From positions 99,972,278 through 100,036,277 of the forward strand of contig CP136069.1 in assembly GCA_032622095.1 (NCBI GenBank): a DNA stretch of 64,000 bases. The letters are read 5' to 3'. Made by a program: the position numbers and the translations under genes. A model generated the notes under the pieces. That model was not told where the DNA came from, ran no database searches, and saw only the letters and a program-made list of their open reading frames with translations. This stretch comes from Siphonodentalium dalli. Taxonomy: Eukaryota; Mollusca; Scaphopoda; Gadilida; Siphonodentaliidae. This document shows, piece by piece, positions 10,645-22,799 of the stretch; position 1 is the first letter of the stretch, and every line of letters starts with the position of its first letter.

Positions 10645-13600
10645 TATGTTTACCCATACCATAGTATGGTAAACATAGTGTCGTTGCCCGGATTGACCAC
10701 TCGTCGTTCGTCCGTCCGTCTGTCTGTCTGTCCTGTCCGTAGACACTTTATTAGTAATGCGATAACTGAAACATTTTCTATCCGATCGAAACCAAATTTT
10801 GTATATGGGTTTCTCAGCCGAAAATGCGAACTCATTCTAGGTAATGGTCAGGTAAAGTAAGTTCGTCTGTCTGTCCATAGACACTTTACAAGTAATGCGA
10901 TAACTCAAACATTTTCTATCCGTCACGGCTGTAATGACTAATGTGAGTGTCCGCTAAAATAAACAATAAGGACTAACTAACAAAGGAGTTGCAAAAGCTT
11001 TTAGTTTTATTGCTAAAGCTTTTATTAATTAATGGCCTCCCTTAATTAATGCCAACCCACTGGTATAATCCGATTAAAGCAATAAACTTCGACAATTTTA
11101 TTTACGGAAGCGGTCTATTCAAAAAGTGCGACCCGGTCTCATCCAAAAGTGCGACGCGTTACCGAAACGAACTTCCGAAGCGCCTGATACATAGTTACTC
11201 TGATAATGTCGTAATTGTTTTATATCTGAAAATCGGGACGGCGGTCTTTTAAGTTAATTAAAACATTTATTTGTGACACTCACGATGGTCAGTAACAACA
11301 CAGATGCGAACATCTCATCGTGTTTTCAGCGTGTCAAAACATTCGTGATTAACATTCATTACTGCAAGGGAACAAAGGCGATTGAATAACAACACAAAAC
11401 AATAGGTCATATTTTATTTTTTATTTTAAACACTTGGGTCTTTGTCTCTGCATCGTTGTTTCTTTTTGGGATGGCCGCCACAATTCATCTATATACGGAC
11501 ATGTCTACACACAAAAAAAACTAAAAAAAAAAAAAAAAAAAAAAATCCCCCTAAAATTGAAGGCGACTTCGATTTCGCCTTAGAGCGAGGATAGGGCGAA
11601 GTCAGCGACAGTAAGGCGACAATCTCGCCCGAGTCGCCTTGTGAGCTGAGGCCTGTTCCGAACCAAATTTTGTAAATGGGTTTCTCATCGGAAAATACAG
11701 ATAGAGTTCGAATTTGGGTTTGATCCGAGTTTTAGTTACAGAGTTATGGCCCTTTTACAACTTAGAATTAACGCATTTTGCCATAACTCAAACATTTTTT
11801 ATCTGATTGGAACCAAATTTGGTATGTGAGTTTCACCGCCCAAAATACAGATCGAGTTCCAATATGGGTTTGATCCAATGAATTTTAAAGGAGTTATGAC
11901 CCTTTTTCCAGAAATAAAAAATTTTTTGTTTTAGATTTAGCTCCTTGTTTTACTCATTGTGTTCATATTTTATATGCATGTATATGATGACACATGGCTC
12001 ACCTGTATAGTGTTTGGTATCGGTTGGTTGATCGGTTTAGAAAATAATTAACCCTGCTTACAAATGCTATCTGATGCATCAAAGTCAAACAATTTTCTTC
12101 TGATCTGCCTCATATTTCTTATCTAGGTCTTTCTTAGCACGTTCTTCATCTGTATGGATTTTGGTATTGTTTAGTTAACCCTTTCCACTCTTGTTTTTAA
12201 ATAGAATTCATACATATCAGGTGCGAATATGGGTTTGATCCGGTATATTTTAACAGAGTTATGGGCCCTTTATAATTCATACCTCTTTTCCATACACTAT
12301 TAAATTTGAATAGAACAAGACACAACACATGCCTGTGTTATTGGAATGAGATAATTTATTGCTTTGGACACCTGAGTACCACTGGTGGCTGCAGACTTAT
12401 AAACATCTGTCAAACTTTGATTGATGTCAGACTCTTTATTCCAGTTCTGTTCTCTGTGTTGAAACCATGCAATTCATGGCATTATTGTTTACAGAGACAC
12501 TGTTGTCATATCTTAGAAAATAATTAATACAGGCATTTTTTAGTTCCATCATATGATGTCATTGATTAACCCTCTGCACACATCATATGGTCTTAGAACT
12601 GATGTTTTTTATTTGATCATTCTCCTATTCTATGTCCATGTTGATGGTGATCCACTTTTAACTTGCATGGATTTGGGATTAAAATTAACCCATTTGATAG
12701 ACACATATTATCCGATAGACATATATTTAACTTTGAGCCAGGTTCAGTCAGTGTTTCAAGAAATGACCAATTGAATATTCATCATTAGAGGAAATGTATT
12801 TTTTTGAAATTCCCTCAATTGCATTTGGGCTGCAGGATAAATTAACAGTGCTGGGATTCTTGAGACTGACTTATTGTATGGGTTTCTAAATCCAATGACA
12901 TGCTTTTTGTTGACTTCTCTGTGTTTATCAGTTCATTAGTTTGGTTGGGTAAGATTAATCCCTTACTATCCGATTTGATAACTCAAATATTTCCATTGAT
13001 TATGTTTATAGTTCTGGCACAGTTTATGATAACACACCTCTAACCTGCATAGTGAGGGTCATTTGGTTTATTTGCTTAAATATATGAACATCCTTCACCA
13101 ATCCTGTTGACACAATGTGATAGCTAAATATTTTTTGGATGATCACTCTATAAATAATCACATCTGTGATAATCATGACATATTCTTCACCTGTATATAT
13201 TTTTGTATTGATCGAATGGTTTTAAAAATATTAACCTTAACATTAATTATATTTAAACTGTTCACAAACAGAAGAATGATCAACTTAGAAGAAAATTAAC
13301 ATTTATATGCAATCATTAGCAATCATATTTTATATCCAGGTCTATACATCCCTCACTTGTATAGTTGATCAGGTGTTGATTTTTTTGTGGTGAAATATTA
13401 ATAAGTTGCTATGAATTTTTAATATGCAGCGGACACAAAATATAATAAACAAAAAAATAGAAATGATAATAAAAGAAAAACACACAATATGTTATGTCTC
13501 ATATTCCAATGTAATAAATAGATAAATTGAGCTGCTATGATGTTCATCTACTTAATTTCTTAACTATTTTATATTTAACAGCTATGGTGCTTCTCTCCCA

Positions 13601-13850
13601 CTATGGATTGAGCTTAATTAGCTTTATCACTCTCTGAGACATATCTGTGTTGGAGTCACTAATAGGTTGAAATCAAAGCCAATTCTGTGTTAACATTGTG
13701 TTAATGTGAGCAAGGTGCCCACCCAATAAGTGTGAACTGTTTAAAGTTTTGCACTCATGAAAAGGATGGGGTAAGGATTTATGAAAATAGCTCATCGCTG
13801 TCGCCAAGGTATGGGTTAAACATCTACCGATCGTGATCGGCCTCCTGTTA
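10645..13850 (+). mobile_element. Family A element A2, near complete, carrying a 0.73-kb insertion
   Basis: The 5' hairpin is at 10645-10677. Core repeats match A1 (shared variant ATTCTAGGTAATGGTCAGGT) and are broken at 10923 and resumed at about 11655. A long AT-rich 3' region (about 12000-13800) has paralogues at 43000-44480. The 3' end has subterminal GGTATGGGTTAAACAT (13809-13824, inverse of ATGTTTA-CCCATACC), then hairpin CCGATC-GT-GATCGG and terminal CCTCCTGTT. Flanking hAT-like sequence is continuous on either side. Confidence 0.72.
10924..11656. mobile_element. Unclassified 0.73-kb insertion inside A2
   Basis: It interrupts CTATCCG|TTCCGAACC, which is uninterrupted in A1 at about 5700. 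The first half (10930-11295) has imperfect inverted ends sharing GTGAGTGTC. The second half contains an A run and a GC-rich tail with repeated GGCGA/TCGCC motifs (11560-11640). No coding sequence is seen. It could be two nested short elements. Confidence 0.5.
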
Positions 13851-14340
13851 GTTTACTGTGTCATCTGTCAACACGTGGCTTATTAGTGATTCCTACTCTA
13901 TGACATCAAATGCATGCAAATAATCGTTTGATATTACCGCCCGGCACCCGCCTTGGTAAGATAATAACCATGTGACAAGATACTGTCGCACGTGGCGCGG
14001 AATTAATTTCACACCCACATGAATATATCACTAATGATACATCAGTCTGATTCAGTCATAGGAAGATTCCATTCTCACGCTAATGCCAGGGGTGTCAGTT
14101 ATTCGCTTTCAACATGTGCTACTCGGCACTCGCAAGTAATTTTTAATTGTATACAGTTTATGTTTTAACTTAAATTATAAAGCGTATGGAACTACAGTAC
14201 CTTTTGAAATTTTTATTTGGGTCATGAGTGTACCAGCAGTCCCCTGTCGATGTTGTCATTATGGTATATCACGTATGTGATGGAGGGCTGACCCGTACGT
14301 AAAATAGTTGCTATTTTTTTCTGAAATTTCCGTCATTTAT
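13851..14340. other. hAT-like interior, right of A2
   Basis: AGTTTACTGTGTCATCTGTC continues, in inverted orientation, the sequence found at about 46010-46050 of the other hAT element (GACAGGTGACACAGTGAACT). The rest to 14340 is unassigned. Confidence 0.45.
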
Positions 14341-15011
14341 TTAATATTAAAGTCGGAATCGGACATAACTATACGTCTCTATAGTAATTCTTAAAATGTC
14401 TTCTCAAGAGAGTTTGGACTATTTAGCTTTAATACATATAGTATGGAGGAATCGGGAGGATCCTTTAGTGACTGAGATACAGATTTGTTAAAATGAGGTC
14501 AACCTGTCAAGAAATGGCAGTCTATGGGGACTTAACACTTTTGTGTCCAATAAAATCATCGAAGTACCAAATTCATTAAAACATCTACCTTGGAACCACC
14601 TGACTGATTGGTCTGACATACATGTATTGTGTTTTGGGTCCATGGATAATTGGGCTTCAAACATGTTTAAATGGTTTTAGAAAAAGGCGCTTGTGAGATT
14701 GGAAATTTCCAACAATTGAGAAAGTTTGAGGTGTCGGTTGTGAAATCCAACCTAAGACTTGGGAGTCTGGAGCCCGGTCGGGAGGGGACTTGTTGAGCTG
14801 GAGGAGGGGGGTGATCAGTAGTGTACAGTTGGCAATTTCAAGGTGGATTTTCACCAAGCTACATACTTGAAGTCTCTCTAGCCACATATCCTGTTTAAAT
14901 CTACTTCTTTTAAAGTGATTATGAAAAGTGCTGACTGTTTTGGTCTCCCGAGTCCCAGTCTTATCAGTCTTTGCTGTCTGGTGAGCGACCCCACAGTCAT
15001 TGACTCTTGTT
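14341..15011 (+). mobile_element. Family B 3' fragment
   Basis: Matches the 3' regions of B1 and B3 (GACTTGGGAGTCTGGAGCCC, CTCTCTAGCCACATATC). It ends with GTCTGGTGAGCGACC, a degenerate hairpin and CTCTTGTT. The 5' part of this copy is missing. Confidence 0.65.
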
Positions 15012-15327
15012 ATTGCAATGCCTGATGTTATGACAAAAATACTTTTTTTGAAAAAACAAAACTTTTTTATTTTTTATACGCCCTTTTTGAAAAAAGGTCG
15101 TATTATGTTATCAGTCTGTCCGTCCGTCTGTCTGTCTGTCCGTCCGTCCGTCCGTCCGTCCGTCTGTCTGTCTGTCCGTCCGTCCGTTAACATTTTTGGT
15201 TTCCGATCGATAACTCCAGTTTGGATTATTTGATCTGAACCAAAGTTGGTATGTGTATTTCCCAGCTAAAGATACAGGCCAAGTTCGAATATAGGTTCCG
15301 TCCAAATATTTTTACATGAGTTACGGC

Positions 15328-16487
15328 TAGTGATGAGCCGATAATCGGGAACGACAATCGGAATCGGCCGATTGTGGCCCATCGGATGACAATCGGTACT
15401 CGGGGTTTGAACATCGGGATTTCCGATTGTCTAAATAATAAATAGGTGCTTGTTTTTCTTCAATGAACTGGTTTAAATATGACGATGTTTTGTTGCATAA
15501 ATGACCTGCAAACATGGGGAAAGTGATCCCAAACACAAACTTGATATAAAGACATGTCCTCTTCAATACCCCGGCCGTACCTGGGTCTATGTTTGAACAA
15601 TATATAGTGGGGATCACCGGGAAGCACGTGACACTTTGTGTTAGAGTGACGCTGCAAGCATGACGCCATGATTGCGCATAATCATTAATTATTGGCATAC
15701 CGGAACAGTCGTTTCAGTCGATTGATTTCATTAGCATTATGATGTACACATCATGGGACTCATGTACGCCCATAGGTAACTTTATTGTTCGTCAACATGT
15801 AGACATATTGATTTATGTCAGACTATCAAAAATAAAGATGTATGCATACGGAGTACAACAGAGCTATCTATATAGTGCATACAGCGTAACAGGTATAAAC
15901 TATACTATAGAAACCGAAAGTGCATGTCACGTGGCTTTAAATAGTCAAAGACCATGTCATTCCATGATCCAGTCAGCCTCGTGTGACGTCGCGTATAGGT
16001 CACCACCAATGATTATTATGATGACCATGCTGAAATCGAATCGTGTCTGTGAAATTGACATGAACACGGTGTTACTTGCAACTAGTTCAGTCGGCTCATT
16101 TCCTTTGATGTGATGTCTTTGAATTGGGATCAAAGAAAAATGCCGTTTGATGAATTGTTATCAAAAACGAACCGTGGACATGTCGTCATGTCATCAAACT
16201 TTCAAACAATTTGTTATGGAATAGCCTAAAATAGATGGGTAAGTTGCCTGTATTCGATCACAAGTCCGCCCATGCCCACCTATATATACTTACCCAAACA
16301 TATACTTATGTATACTGTGTACTGGCATATTATTTCGTTTGTTGCTTGCTTCTATAATTCTAAGTATTATATAACACATATAACATATATTCTGCTATAA
16401 TTATTGAAATAATCTGAATCGGCCGATTGTGATCTCAAATAATCAGCAATCGGCGCAAGGCTCTATTTGACAATCGGCTCATCACTA
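15328..16487. mobile_element. hAT-like non-autonomous transposon, copy 1
   Basis: Terminal inverted repeats TAGTGATGAGCCGAT/ATCGGCTCATCACTA are exact over 15 bp. The flanking 8-bp duplication is GTTACGGC (15320-15327) and GATACGGC (16488-16495), one mismatch. The host D2 core is continuous across it. The 1.16-kb interior is rich in CGATTGTC/AATCGG near the ends and has no recognisable transposase. Confidence 0.72.
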
Positions 16488-17168
16488 GATACGGCCCTTT
16501 TTCGACTTAGAATTTGACTGTCATTTAACATTTTTGGTTTCCGACCGATAACTCCAGTTTGGATTATTTGATCTGAACCAAAGTTGGTATGTGTATTTCC
16601 CAGCTAAAGATACAGGCCAAGTTCCAATATGGGTTCCGTCCAATTATTTTTACATGAGTTACGGCCCTTTTTCGACTTAGAATTTGACTGTTGTTAACAT
16701 TTTTGGTTTCCAACCGATAACTCCAGTTTGGATTATTTGATCTGAACCAAAGTTGGTATGTGTATTTCCCAGCTAAAGATACAGGCCAAGTTCGAATATG
16801 GGTTCCGTCCAATTATTTTTACATGAGTTACGGCCCTTTTTCGAATTTGATCGTCGGTTAACATTTTTGGTTTCCGACCGATAACTCCAGTTTGGATTAT
16901 TTGATCTGAACCAAAGTTGGTATGTGTATTTCCCAGCTAAAGATACAGGCCAAGTTCGAATATTGTTTCCGTCCAGTTATTTTTACATGAGTTACGTTTT
17001 TTTTTCAACTTCGAATTTGACCAATTTCATAACATTTTGGTTTCCGACCGATAACTCCAGTTTTGATTATTTGAGCTGAACCAAAGCTGGTATGTGTATT
17101 TCCCAGCTAAAGATACAGGCCAAGTTCGAATATAGGTTCCGTCCAAATATTTTTACATGAGTTACGGC

Positions 17169-18329
17169 TAGTGATGAGCCGATAATCGGGAACGACAATC
17201 GGAATCGGCCGATTGTGGCCCATCGGATGACAATCGGTACTCGGGGTTTGAACATCGGGATTTCCGATTGTCTAAATAATAAATAGGTGCTTGTTTTTCT
17301 TCAATGAACTGGTTTAAATATGACGATGTTTTGTTGCATAAATGACCTGTAAACATGGGGAAAGTGATCCCAAACACAAACTTGATATAAAGACATGTCC
17401 TCTTCAATACCCCGGCCGTACCTGGGTCTATGTTTGAACAATATATAGTGGGGATCACCGGGAAGCACGTGACACTTTGTGTTAGAGTGACGCTGCAAGC
17501 ATGACGCCATGATTGCGCATAATAATTAATTATTGGCATACCGGAACAGTCGTTTCAGTCGATTGATTTCATTAGCATTATGATGTACACATCATGGGAC
17601 TCATGTACGCCCATAGGTAACTTTATTGCGTCAACATGTAGACATATTGATTTATGTCAGACTATCAAAAATAAAGATGTATGCATACGGAGTACAACAG
17701 AGCTATCTATATAGTGCATACAGCGTAACAGGTATAAACTATACTATAGAAACCGAAAGTGCATGTCACGTGGCTTTAAATAGTCAAAGACCATGTCATT
17801 CCATGATCCAGTCAGCCTCGTGTGACGTCGCGTATAGGTCACCACCAATGATTATTATGATGACCATGCTGAAATCGAATCGTGTCTGTGAAATTGACAT
17901 GAACACGGTGTTACTTGCAACTAGTTCAGTCGGCTCATTTCCTTTGATGTGATGTCTTTGAATTGGGATCAAAGAAAAATGCCGTTTGATGAATTGTTAT
18001 CAAAAACGAACCGTGGACATGTCGTCATGTCATCAAACTTTCAAACAATTTGTTATGGAATAGCCTAAAATAGATGGGTAAGTTGCCTGTATTCGATCAC
18101 AAGTCCGCCCATGCCCACCTATATATACTTACCCAAACATATACTTATGTATACTGTGTACTGGCATATTATTTCGTTTGTTGCTTGCTTCTATAATTCT
18201 AAGTATTATATAACATATATTCTGCTATAATTATTGAAATAATCGGAATCGGCACCTGAATCGGCCGATTGTGATCTCAAATAATCAGCAATCGGCGCAA
18301 GGCTCTATTTGACAATCGGCTCATCACTA
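17169..18329. mobile_element. hAT-like non-autonomous transposon, copy 2 (tandem duplicate)
   Basis: Nearly identical to copy 1 and offset by 1841 bp, with the same flanking duplication (GTTACGGC at 17161-17168). Because flanks and target duplication are both copied, this is duplication of a whole segment, not a second insertion. Small indels near 17630 and 18245 distinguish the copies. Confidence 0.72.
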
Positions 18330-19173
18330 GATACGGCCCTTTTTCGACTTAGAATTTGACTGTCATTTAACATTTTTGGTTTCCGACCGATAACTCCAGT
18401 TTGGATTATTTGATCTGAACCAAAGTTGGTATGTGTATTTCCCAGCTAAAGATACAGGCCAAGTTCGAATATGGGTTCCGTCCAATTATTTTTACATGAG
18501 TTACGGCCCTTTTTCGACTTAGAATTTGACTGTTGTTAACATTTTTGGTTTCCAACCGATAACTCCAGTTTGGATTATTTGATCTGAACCAAAGTTGGTA
18601 TGTGTATTTCCCAGCTAAAGATACAGACCAAGTTCGAATATGGGTTCCGTCCAATTATTTTTACATGAGTTACGGCCCTTTTTCGAATTTGATCGTCGGT
18701 TAACATTTTTGGTTTCCGACCGATAACTCCAGTTTGGATTATTTGATCTGAACCAAAGTTGGTATGTGTATTTCCCAGCTAAAGATACAGGCCAAGTTCG
18801 AATATTGTTTCCGTCCAGTTATTTTTACATGAGTTACGTTTTTTTTTCAACTTCGAATTTGACCAATTTCATAACATTTTGGTTTCCGACCGATAACTCC
18901 AGTTTTGATTATTTGAGCTGAACCAAAGCTGGTATGTGTATTTCCCAGCTAAAACTACAGACCAAGTTTGAATATAGGTTCTGTCTAATTATTTTTACAT
19001 GAGTTATGGCCATTTTTTCGACTTCGAATTTGACCACATTTTGGCATTGAAATTAGGGGTATATATTATCAGATTTTCTTCAAATGTAAGCTCAAAGTAT
19101 TATCTTATTTTATGATAGTACAATTCGAAATGGTTAAAGGGCGTATTTTGCCACGCCCTAGCGATGCTCTTGT

Positions 19174-21512
19174 TTTCCAATAACTTTGACGTCACTAGAA
19201 AGTTCTGTTGGCTGGGGTGGCAACATTCTCTCCTGTCAGTATTGGCTGGAGGTAATGATGTTAGTCATATTACTGTTGGATAAAGGGTATTAATGGGAAA
19301 TAAACTACAAATAGTGGTGCCAAAATCAAGGTCAATCCACCTTGAAACCCATATAAATATATATACAAAAACTCATTGTCCAATGGCTTAATTTTCACCA
19401 AAATGTGCCAAATTTTGAAGACTTAATTAACCGCAGACCAAGTAATACTTGTCCTTTTGTCAAAGTTTCTGTACCAGTACCAGGGTCAATATTGAAAAAA
19501 GGTGCAAAATGGTGTTACTTGGGTTGACATGAACACATGTCAGTTAGCACACTAATAACCTGGAATAATTGTATTTATTTGTGATGGTGGTATCATCGGG
19601 GGTTACTTAAAATTGTTATAAGTGAACTTATTGAGATTCCAAATTTATTCCAAGCTCAGTATTAGAGCCACATACCAGTTTTATTGATGTTACTGGTCAT
19701 ACCAACCTAATTTCATGAGAAATTCTCAAGATAATTATATAGCAAATGATAGGTATCTATTATTTTTATTTATCACAAAACTCTGCTCTTTTTGAAATAA
19801 ATCACAAAAACATGACAAGACATCATATTTAAGATTTTTACTTGTTTTGCACCGTTACTGATTTCTGTGTCATTGGCGTTACCATGTTGATAATCCTCCT
19901 TAATAAGATGATAAGAATCAGTCTAGGATAAGAAAACACCACTGGTTGGTAGAATATTTCAAGGTAATTGCTTGGAAAGATAAAGTGGTGGCATCAACTG
20001 TTTATGTTTTTCAAAATTTATTACAGAGTTTCAAAATGTCCTTGAGTATGTTAATTGCTTGTCATTGGTGTTACCGCAATATGGTAAACATTCTGTTATA
20101 GAACAAAACAGATTTATATGCATTTTATACATTAAATGATTCTTAGAAAAGAAATTGAGAAATGGCAAACAAAATTCCTTGACTTTTATCTGAAAATTTC
20201 ATTTTACCTAAAAAATGTCATTGGTGTTACCGTCATTGGTGTTACCACAAAAAGTAACACCAATGACATTACAAATATAAATCATCATAATTTGTTCTTA
20301 AGTTGCCAATGAAATAGTCTCGAAGATATTTTCATGGTTTTGGACCTCTATATACAAAACAAATCAGTTTTGTTAAAAATTGAAGAAGTGTTAAAGTTAA
20401 AATTATAAAGTGACAAGACAATTAATGTGTTAATGTCCACCGGGGCGTGGCTTAATCTCTGTTAGGGAGGGGTGTTCACCTTGGAATTTCCCCCACCCCA
20501 TTGAACCAAACCAAACTCACAAGTTTGTGTAGTTTCATTTGCATTTGCACCTCCTCCCCCACTTGGGTTCTTTGATTTTCCCCCAACTGTTAACTGTTCC
20601 CTCACAAGCCTGGACAGTAGCATATTCTAAATGGATCCGTAGTCTTGTGGACATTAGTCAGGGGAGGAACATAATCCACTGGGCTAGTATTCATGAGACA
20701 ATTTTGAGATCTGATCTAGGAAATTGCAAAATCCTAAAATAAAGTGGTCTAACGGCAGGTGAATTCACGTACACCCCAATTTGTTTTTCTTAAATTAATT
20801 AGAAGTTGTTCACTGGCCGCATGGTAGGGAACAGGAGACACTCCAGGCCATGGGTTGGCCAGTGGGAGAAAATATTGAAATCTGAACATGATGGAAATTG
20901 CAAAATCCTAGCATATATAGACTGTCATCAATCTTTCCATTGTTTGAAATTTCCAACCTGACACCGCCCCTGAGGTTGGAAAATTTCCAACCGAATGAAC
21001 CGATGGCTATGTCAGTCCAAAATTTTGAGAAAAAAACTAGAAAGATAGGCAAAGTTTGGTCTAAATACAGCTAATTCCCCACTAATAAATTGTTGGAAAA
21101 TCAAACTCGGGAGTACAATTTAAACCTATTGTTGGTGTGAAATTTCCAACTACAGGGGTAATGTGTCAGAAATGAATTTTCCAACTGTATAAATCTGATT
21201 ATATTGCATTCATACTGCTTGATGCAACACATGTATAGCTAATAGCCAATTTTTAGTGTTCACACACCTGTGGTACTATTATTTCCCTTTTAAATGTTAT
21301 GTATCTTGTTATCTGTTTGAAATATTGCTATATTGGGCAATTCCATGTTGGAGAGAAAAAATTGCAATTTTTTTTTAAAGAATTGGTCTTTTTTTCTGAC
21401 ATTGTCCCTTTTGAAGACATTATATAAAAGGATAGAAAAATGGGAATTTTGTTATCTCCAAAACCATTCTGAATGGGACGTCCGTTACCTTGGAATCGCC
21501 CTAATGTGTTTT
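19174..21512. other. Intron, mostly unassigned
   Basis: No gene is seen. It holds GGTGTTACC motifs and a perfect hairpin (19870-20270), a short stretch similar to family B 3' sequence (TTGGAAATTTCCAACC type, about 20940-21130), and a copy of the 4681 repeat at 21335-21471. Confidence 0.5.
20218..20267. repeat. GTCATTGGTGTTAC direct and inverted repeats
   Basis: Two direct copies of GTCATTGGTGTTACC (20218-20232 and 20232-20246) are followed by the exact inverse GTAACACCAATGAC (20254-20267). This gives a 14-bp perfect stem with an 8-nt loop. Related copies occur alone near 19871 and 20060. Confidence 0.7.
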
Positions 21513-22599
21513 TATGTTTACCCATACCATGGTATGGTAAACATAGTGTCGTTGCCCGGATTGACCACTCGTCGTTGGTCCGTCTGTCCGTCTGTCTGTC
21601 TGTCCGTCTGTCTGTCCGTAGACACTTTACGAGTAATGCGATAACTCAAACATTTTCTATCCGATCGAAACCAAATTTTGTATATGGGTTTCTCAGCCTA
21701 AAATATCGAGTTAAAATTTGGGTTTCATCCGAGATTTTGTTAGTGAGTTATGGCCCTTTTTCAACTTAGAATTCACGCATTCTGCCATAACATTTTTTAT
21801 CTGATTGGAACCAAATTTGGTATGTGAGTTACACAGCCCAAAATACAGATCCAGTTCGAATATGGGTTTGATCCGATTAATTTTAAATGAGTTATGCCCC
21901 TTTTTCGAAAACAAATTTGAAGAAAAGAAATCGATTTAAAAAAAAAATTACTTTTAACTTTTATAATAATAATAATAAAAATGTCATTGACATTGTCATT
22001 TGTTTTCACTTAGATATTGATGATTATGATAAAAGTTGATAAAAAGATTTCCAATGTGTCCCTTTAATTTTTTAAAATAATTAAAAAGTTTTTAAGTTAA
22101 AAAAAATTGAAAAACTAACACCATTATAACTCTGCCAAGGGTACCCCGAATCACCACACCAAATTTGATTAAATCGGTCCAAAATCTTGTGATATGTACT
22201 GCTAAATCTGTTTGGAGCAACATTAAATCCAATTCACCAATTGCCTTTGGACTACTTAGCTATTGATAAGGCTATATTATTTTCTGATGTCTCTTATGCC
22301 AATGTGCAAATAATCTGATAAAGAAGGCTATGGTATCTAATTTAAAATAAAGATTCAACAATAAACATCACATGATATTAACAGTAGACATCTCTGCTGC
22401 AGAGTTATATCTTCAGATGGTCTGATATCATTATAATTGTTATTGGTTTAATAGAGAGGTCAGTGTTCAACATAAACAATTCCTGTGATATTTTGACAGC
22501 TCTGCTATATAATTGATATTAATGGGTCAGTGGTGAGGTTGCTTATCTGTATACTAGGACACATTATTATTGTAAGCTTAAATTGGACTCTCTTAACCT
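21513..22599 (+). mobile_element. Family A element A3, ending just before exon 2
   Basis: The 5' hairpin is at 21513-21545, followed by a TCTG tract, core units and the 3' region (GATATTGATGATTATGAT, GCCAAGGGTACCCCGAATC, TAGAGAGGTCAGTGTTCAAC). It is almost collinear with A8 (53057-53975). Similarity runs to CACTTAACC/CTCTTAACC at about 22599, seven bases before exon 2. The terminal hairpin and CTCGTT end are absent, so the copy is 3'-truncated at the exon. Confidence 0.72.
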
Positions 22600-22606
22600 C
22601 TTTCAG

Positions 22607-22783
22607 ATACAGAGGTCCACCCCCACCACTCCCACAGCAGCAGCGTCCTACTGAGACCGGCTCAACGGATGATAGTGTGAAGAGACCAGCTATTATATCT
22701 GAAAAAGAATTGAAGGACTTTGATACTTTGTTGGAGGAACATGACGAGGGATGGGCTGGTGCTCAAGGAGAAATTGATTATAG
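22607..22783 (+). CDS. PRRC2: PRRC2-like exon 2 of window, conserved GWAGA motif
   Basis: This 177-nt exon has acceptor CTCTTTCAG and donor GTAATT, and enters and leaves in phase 2. It encodes YRGPPPPLPQQQRP, a Ser/Thr/Asp linker, then KRPAIISEKELKDFDTLLEE and HDEGWAGAQGEIDY, and ends in two bases of a Ser codon. The block from RPAII to IDY corresponds to the strongly conserved PRRC2 segment (in human PRRC2A, a GRPSI...DDGWAGA...EEVDY run), which makes it the best evidence for gene identity. The motif is acidic with an invariant-looking Trp. The intron sequence just upstream, to about 22599, belongs to repeat element A3, so the acceptor lies within a few bases of transposon-derived DNA. Codons are intact and nothing suggests a pseudogene. 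Confidence 0.92.
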
Positions 22784-22799
22784 GTAATTTCCCCATAAC

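Larger units (their letters stand above)
15240..18922. repeat. Tandem segmental duplication, 1.84-kb period
   Basis: The block made of half a D core, the hAT element and about four D core units occurs twice in direct tandem. The joint falls inside homologous core units near 17090, as expected from unequal exchange between core repeats. Approximate limits are given because the breakpoint lies in shared sequence. Confidence 0.7.
15076..19173 (+). mobile_element. Family D element D2, complete, enlarged by a tandem duplication
   Basis: The 5' end ATACGCCCTTTTT folds on AAAAAGGTCGTAT (one mismatch). A long TCCG/TCTG tract (15115-15187) follows. Core units of about 164-171 bp recur (GGTTTCCGACCGATAACTCC, AAGTTGGTATGTGTATTTCC, ACATGAGTTACGGCCC). 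The 3' end has AAAGGGCGTAT, an exact 11-bp inverse of the 5' terminus, hairpin AGGGCGT-8 nt-ACGCCCT and terminal GCTCTTGTT. Two near-identical hAT copies lie within it because 1.84 kb has been tandemly duplicated. Confidence 0.78.

Noticed and set aside
15000-15305. Open frames over the TCCG/TCTG tract (Ser/Val/Cys/Pro or Arg/Thr/Asp/Gly repeats)
   Set aside because: They are translations of a microsatellite present in every element head. There is no start, splice or homology support. Similar frames elsewhere in the window were dropped for the same reason.
15327-16113. 123- and 124-residue open frames inside the hAT copies (repeated at 17168-17952)
   Set aside because: They look conserved only because the segment is a recent tandem duplication. 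They lack transposase motifs, and both strands are open over AT-rich sequence.
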